The position numbers and the translations under genes are program-made. A model generated the notes under the pieces. It made no database searches. It had not been told where the DNA came from and saw only the letters and a list, made by a program, of their open reading frames with translations. Below, piece by piece: positions 6,639 to 8,114 of a DNA stretch of 8,114 bases. The DNA is taken from assembly GCA_012964845.1 (NCBI GenBank), contig DTTG01000200.1, forward strand, positions 15,333 to 23,446. The letters are read 5' to 3'. Origin of the DNA: Fidelibacterota bacterium. GTDB taxonomy: Bacteria; Fidelibacterota; Marinisomatia; SCGC-AAA003-L08; D37C17. Position 1 is the first letter of the stretch; every line of letters begins with the position of its first letter.

Positions 6639-8114
6639 AATAGGCACACCGATTGAAAAACTAAACCAGGATAAATTTCAATCAAATTCTGAAGATTTCC
6701 TTAAATATATTTCTATTTATATGGAAGAACAGAAAAAAATAAAATTAGGCGGCGGCACAATTGCTATTGAAAAACAGCATAATAAAAAACGACTTACTGC
6801 TCGGGAACGAATAGACGATCTAATTGATCCGGGGACACACTTTTTTGAATTAGGGCTTTATGCAGCTTGGGGTATGTATGAAGAGTATGGCTCTCCGGCA
6901 GCATCAGGCACCTTGATTGGGATTGGAATCATAGAAGGATATGATTGTGTTATTATTGCTAATGATGCTACTGTGAAGGCAGGTGCGTACTTTGAAGTAA
7001 CCCTGAAGAAAACCTTGAGAGCTCAACAAATTGCATTAGAAAATAATCTTCCGGTTATTTATCTGGTAGATTCAGCTGGAGTATTTCTCCCCCTTCAAGA
7101 TCAGGTTTTTCCAGATGAAGCACACTTTGGTAGAATATTTTATAATAATGCCAGATTGTCTGCTTTAGGAATTCCGCAAATCGCTGCTGTTATGGGTCCT
7201 TGTGTTGCCGGGGGAGCTTATCTTCCGGTAATGTGTGACAAATATATTATTGTTGAAGGCGCCAGTATGTTTTTAGCCGGACCTGCATTAGTAAAAGCAG
7301 CTATAGGCCAGGATATTGATTCGGATACATTAGGAGGAGCAACTACACATTCAGCAATTAGTGGGACTACCGATTACCATGAAAAAGATGATTTATCCGG
7401 GCTGGAAAGAATTCGTATTATTATGCGTAGTTTAAATATATCAAAAGCCCTTGCGTATGAAAAGAAAGAATCTATTCAACCACAATTTTCACCAAATGAA
7501 TTGATAGGTTTATTTCATCCTGAAAATCCGGGGCAATATGATATTAGAGAAATAATTGCTCGCCTGGTAGATGACAGCCTCTTTAGTGAATTTAAAATGG
7601 CCTACGGTAAAACTCTGGTATGCGGAACAGCTAGAATTGGCGGGATGAGTATTGGTATTGTTGCCAATCAACGTAAAATATCGCGTACAGAATTGGGTGA
7701 AATGCAAATGGGTGGTGTCATCTATTCTGATTCTGCTGATAAAGGTGCTCGATTTATTATGAATTGCAATCAAGATAGAATCCCTCTGCTTTTCATTCAT
7801 GATGTAAACGGATTTATGGTTGGCAAAACATCAGAATGGGGAGGAATTGCTAAAGATGGTGCGAAAATGGTAAATGCAGTGAGTAATTCGGTGGTACCAA
7901 AAATCACTCTGGTAATTGGAGGCAGTTATGGCGCCGGTAATTATGCCTTATCAGGACGTGCATATAGCCCTCGGTTTATGTTTGCATGGCCTTCGGCTAA
8001 AATTGCTGTAATGGGTGGGGATTCAGCAGCTAAAACCCTTGCACAAATAAAATTGGCTAAAATGGGTGATGTTGATGAAAAAACAAAAACAGATTTAATT
8101 CAAAAAATTAAAAA
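6631..8114 (+). CDS. Biotin-dependent acyl-CoA carboxylase beta (carboxyltransferase) subunit, 3'-truncated by window edge
   Basis: The frame runs open from the ATG at 6631 to the window end, giving 494 residues; the family is usually 510-540, so only a short tail is missing. It holds both crotonase-fold halves. The N-terminal half has KKRLTARERIDDLIDPG (52-68), YLVDSAGVFLPLQDQVFP (144-161), the oxyanion segment GPCVAGGAYLPV (189-200) and LGGATTHSAISGTTD (234-248). The C-terminal half has FIHDVNGFMVG (388-398), GGIAKDGAKMVNAVSNS (404-420), GGSYGAGNYALSGRAYSPRF (430-449) and WPSAKIAVMGG (453-463). This pattern is closest to methylcrotonyl-CoA and related acyl-CoA carboxylases; propionyl-CoA carboxylase or a decarboxylase pump subunit are alternatives I cannot exclude. 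It would act with a biotin carboxylase/carrier subunit, perhaps just downstream. It overlaps accA by 8 bases; a GGGG run at 6617-6620 is a possible weak ribosome site. The ATG at 6635 is in another frame and stops after two codons. Confidence 0.93.
   Translation, partial: MDEIGTPIEKLNQDKFQSNSEDFLKYISIYMEEQKKIKLGGGTIAIEKQHNKKRLTARERIDDLIDPGTHFFELGLYAAWGMYEEYGSPAASGTLIGIGIIEGYDCVIIANDATVKAGAYFEVTLKKTLRAQQIALENNLPVIYLVDSAGVFLPLQDQVFPDEAHFGRIFYNNARLSALGIPQIAAVMGPCVAGGAYLPVMCDKYIIVEGASMFLAGPALVKAAIGQDIDSDTLGGATTHSAISGTTDYHEKDDLSGLERIRIIMRSLNISKALAYEKKESIQPQFSPNELIGLFHPENPGQYDIREIIARLVDDSLFSEFKMAYGKTLVCGTARIGGMSIGIVANQRKISRTELGEMQMGGVIYSDSADKGARFIMNCNQDRIPLLFIHDVNGFMVGKTSEWGGIAKDGAKMVNAVSNSVVPKITLVIGGSYGAGNYALSGRAYSPRFMFAWPSAKIAVMGGDSAAKTLAQIKLAKMGDVDEKTKTDLIQKIK

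Noticed and set aside
6635..6643. ATG-AAA-TAG at the accA end as a possible start of the next gene
   Set aside because: It stops after two codons. The ATG at 6631 opens the frame that carries all the carboxyltransferase motifs.
7510..7800. 96-codon open frame on the - strand
   Set aside because: It lies wholly inside the carboxyltransferase beta gene, whose conserved motifs continue through this stretch. The reverse translation shows no recognisable family.

Overview
The window is an AT-rich (roughly one third G+C by eye), densely packed bacterial segment. Eight protein-coding genes lie on the + strand. The first is cut by the left edge and the last by the right edge. The spacers between neighbours total only about 5 bases, and four junctions overlap, so all eight are probably one transcript. 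I see no RNA gene, mobile element, CRISPR array, promoter or terminator, and no gene-free stretch of any length.

Organism: the lipoprotein at 564-1544 resembles the DUF4837 family, which I know mainly from Bacteroidetes and relatives. The low GC, the mostly Shine-Dalgarno-poor starts and the style of the acyl-CoA carboxylase beta chain also fit a Gram-negative member of the FCB superphylum. An uncultured marine lineage such as Neomarinimicrobiota (SAR406) is possible, but that is inference. No marker gene here fixes the taxonomy.

Layout: (1) 1-579, 3' part of a class I SAM methyltransferase of the kind found in polysaccharide loci. (2) 564-1544, DUF4837-like lipoprotein. (3) 1548-2009, purE. 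(4) 2010-2912, RmlD-type sugar-nucleotide reductase. (5) 2915-3628, DPM1-type polyprenol-phosphate glycosyltransferase. (6) 3625-5679, fusion of a rhamnosyltransferase-like GT2 domain to a membrane-bound WcaJ/WbaP-type sugar-phosphate transferase whose catalytic motifs look lost. (7) 5679-6638, accA. (8) 6631-8114, most of a full-length biotin-dependent carboxyltransferase beta chain.

Taken together the operon mixes envelope glycan building (1, 4, 5, 6), a lipoprotein (2), de novo purine synthesis (3) and acyl-CoA carboxylation for lipid or branched-chain acid metabolism (7, 8). Precursor supply and envelope assembly may be co-expressed. The most unusual item is the GT2-phosphoglycosyltransferase fusion with a degenerate catalytic end. 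I did not find a convincing wholly new defence or mobile system here.
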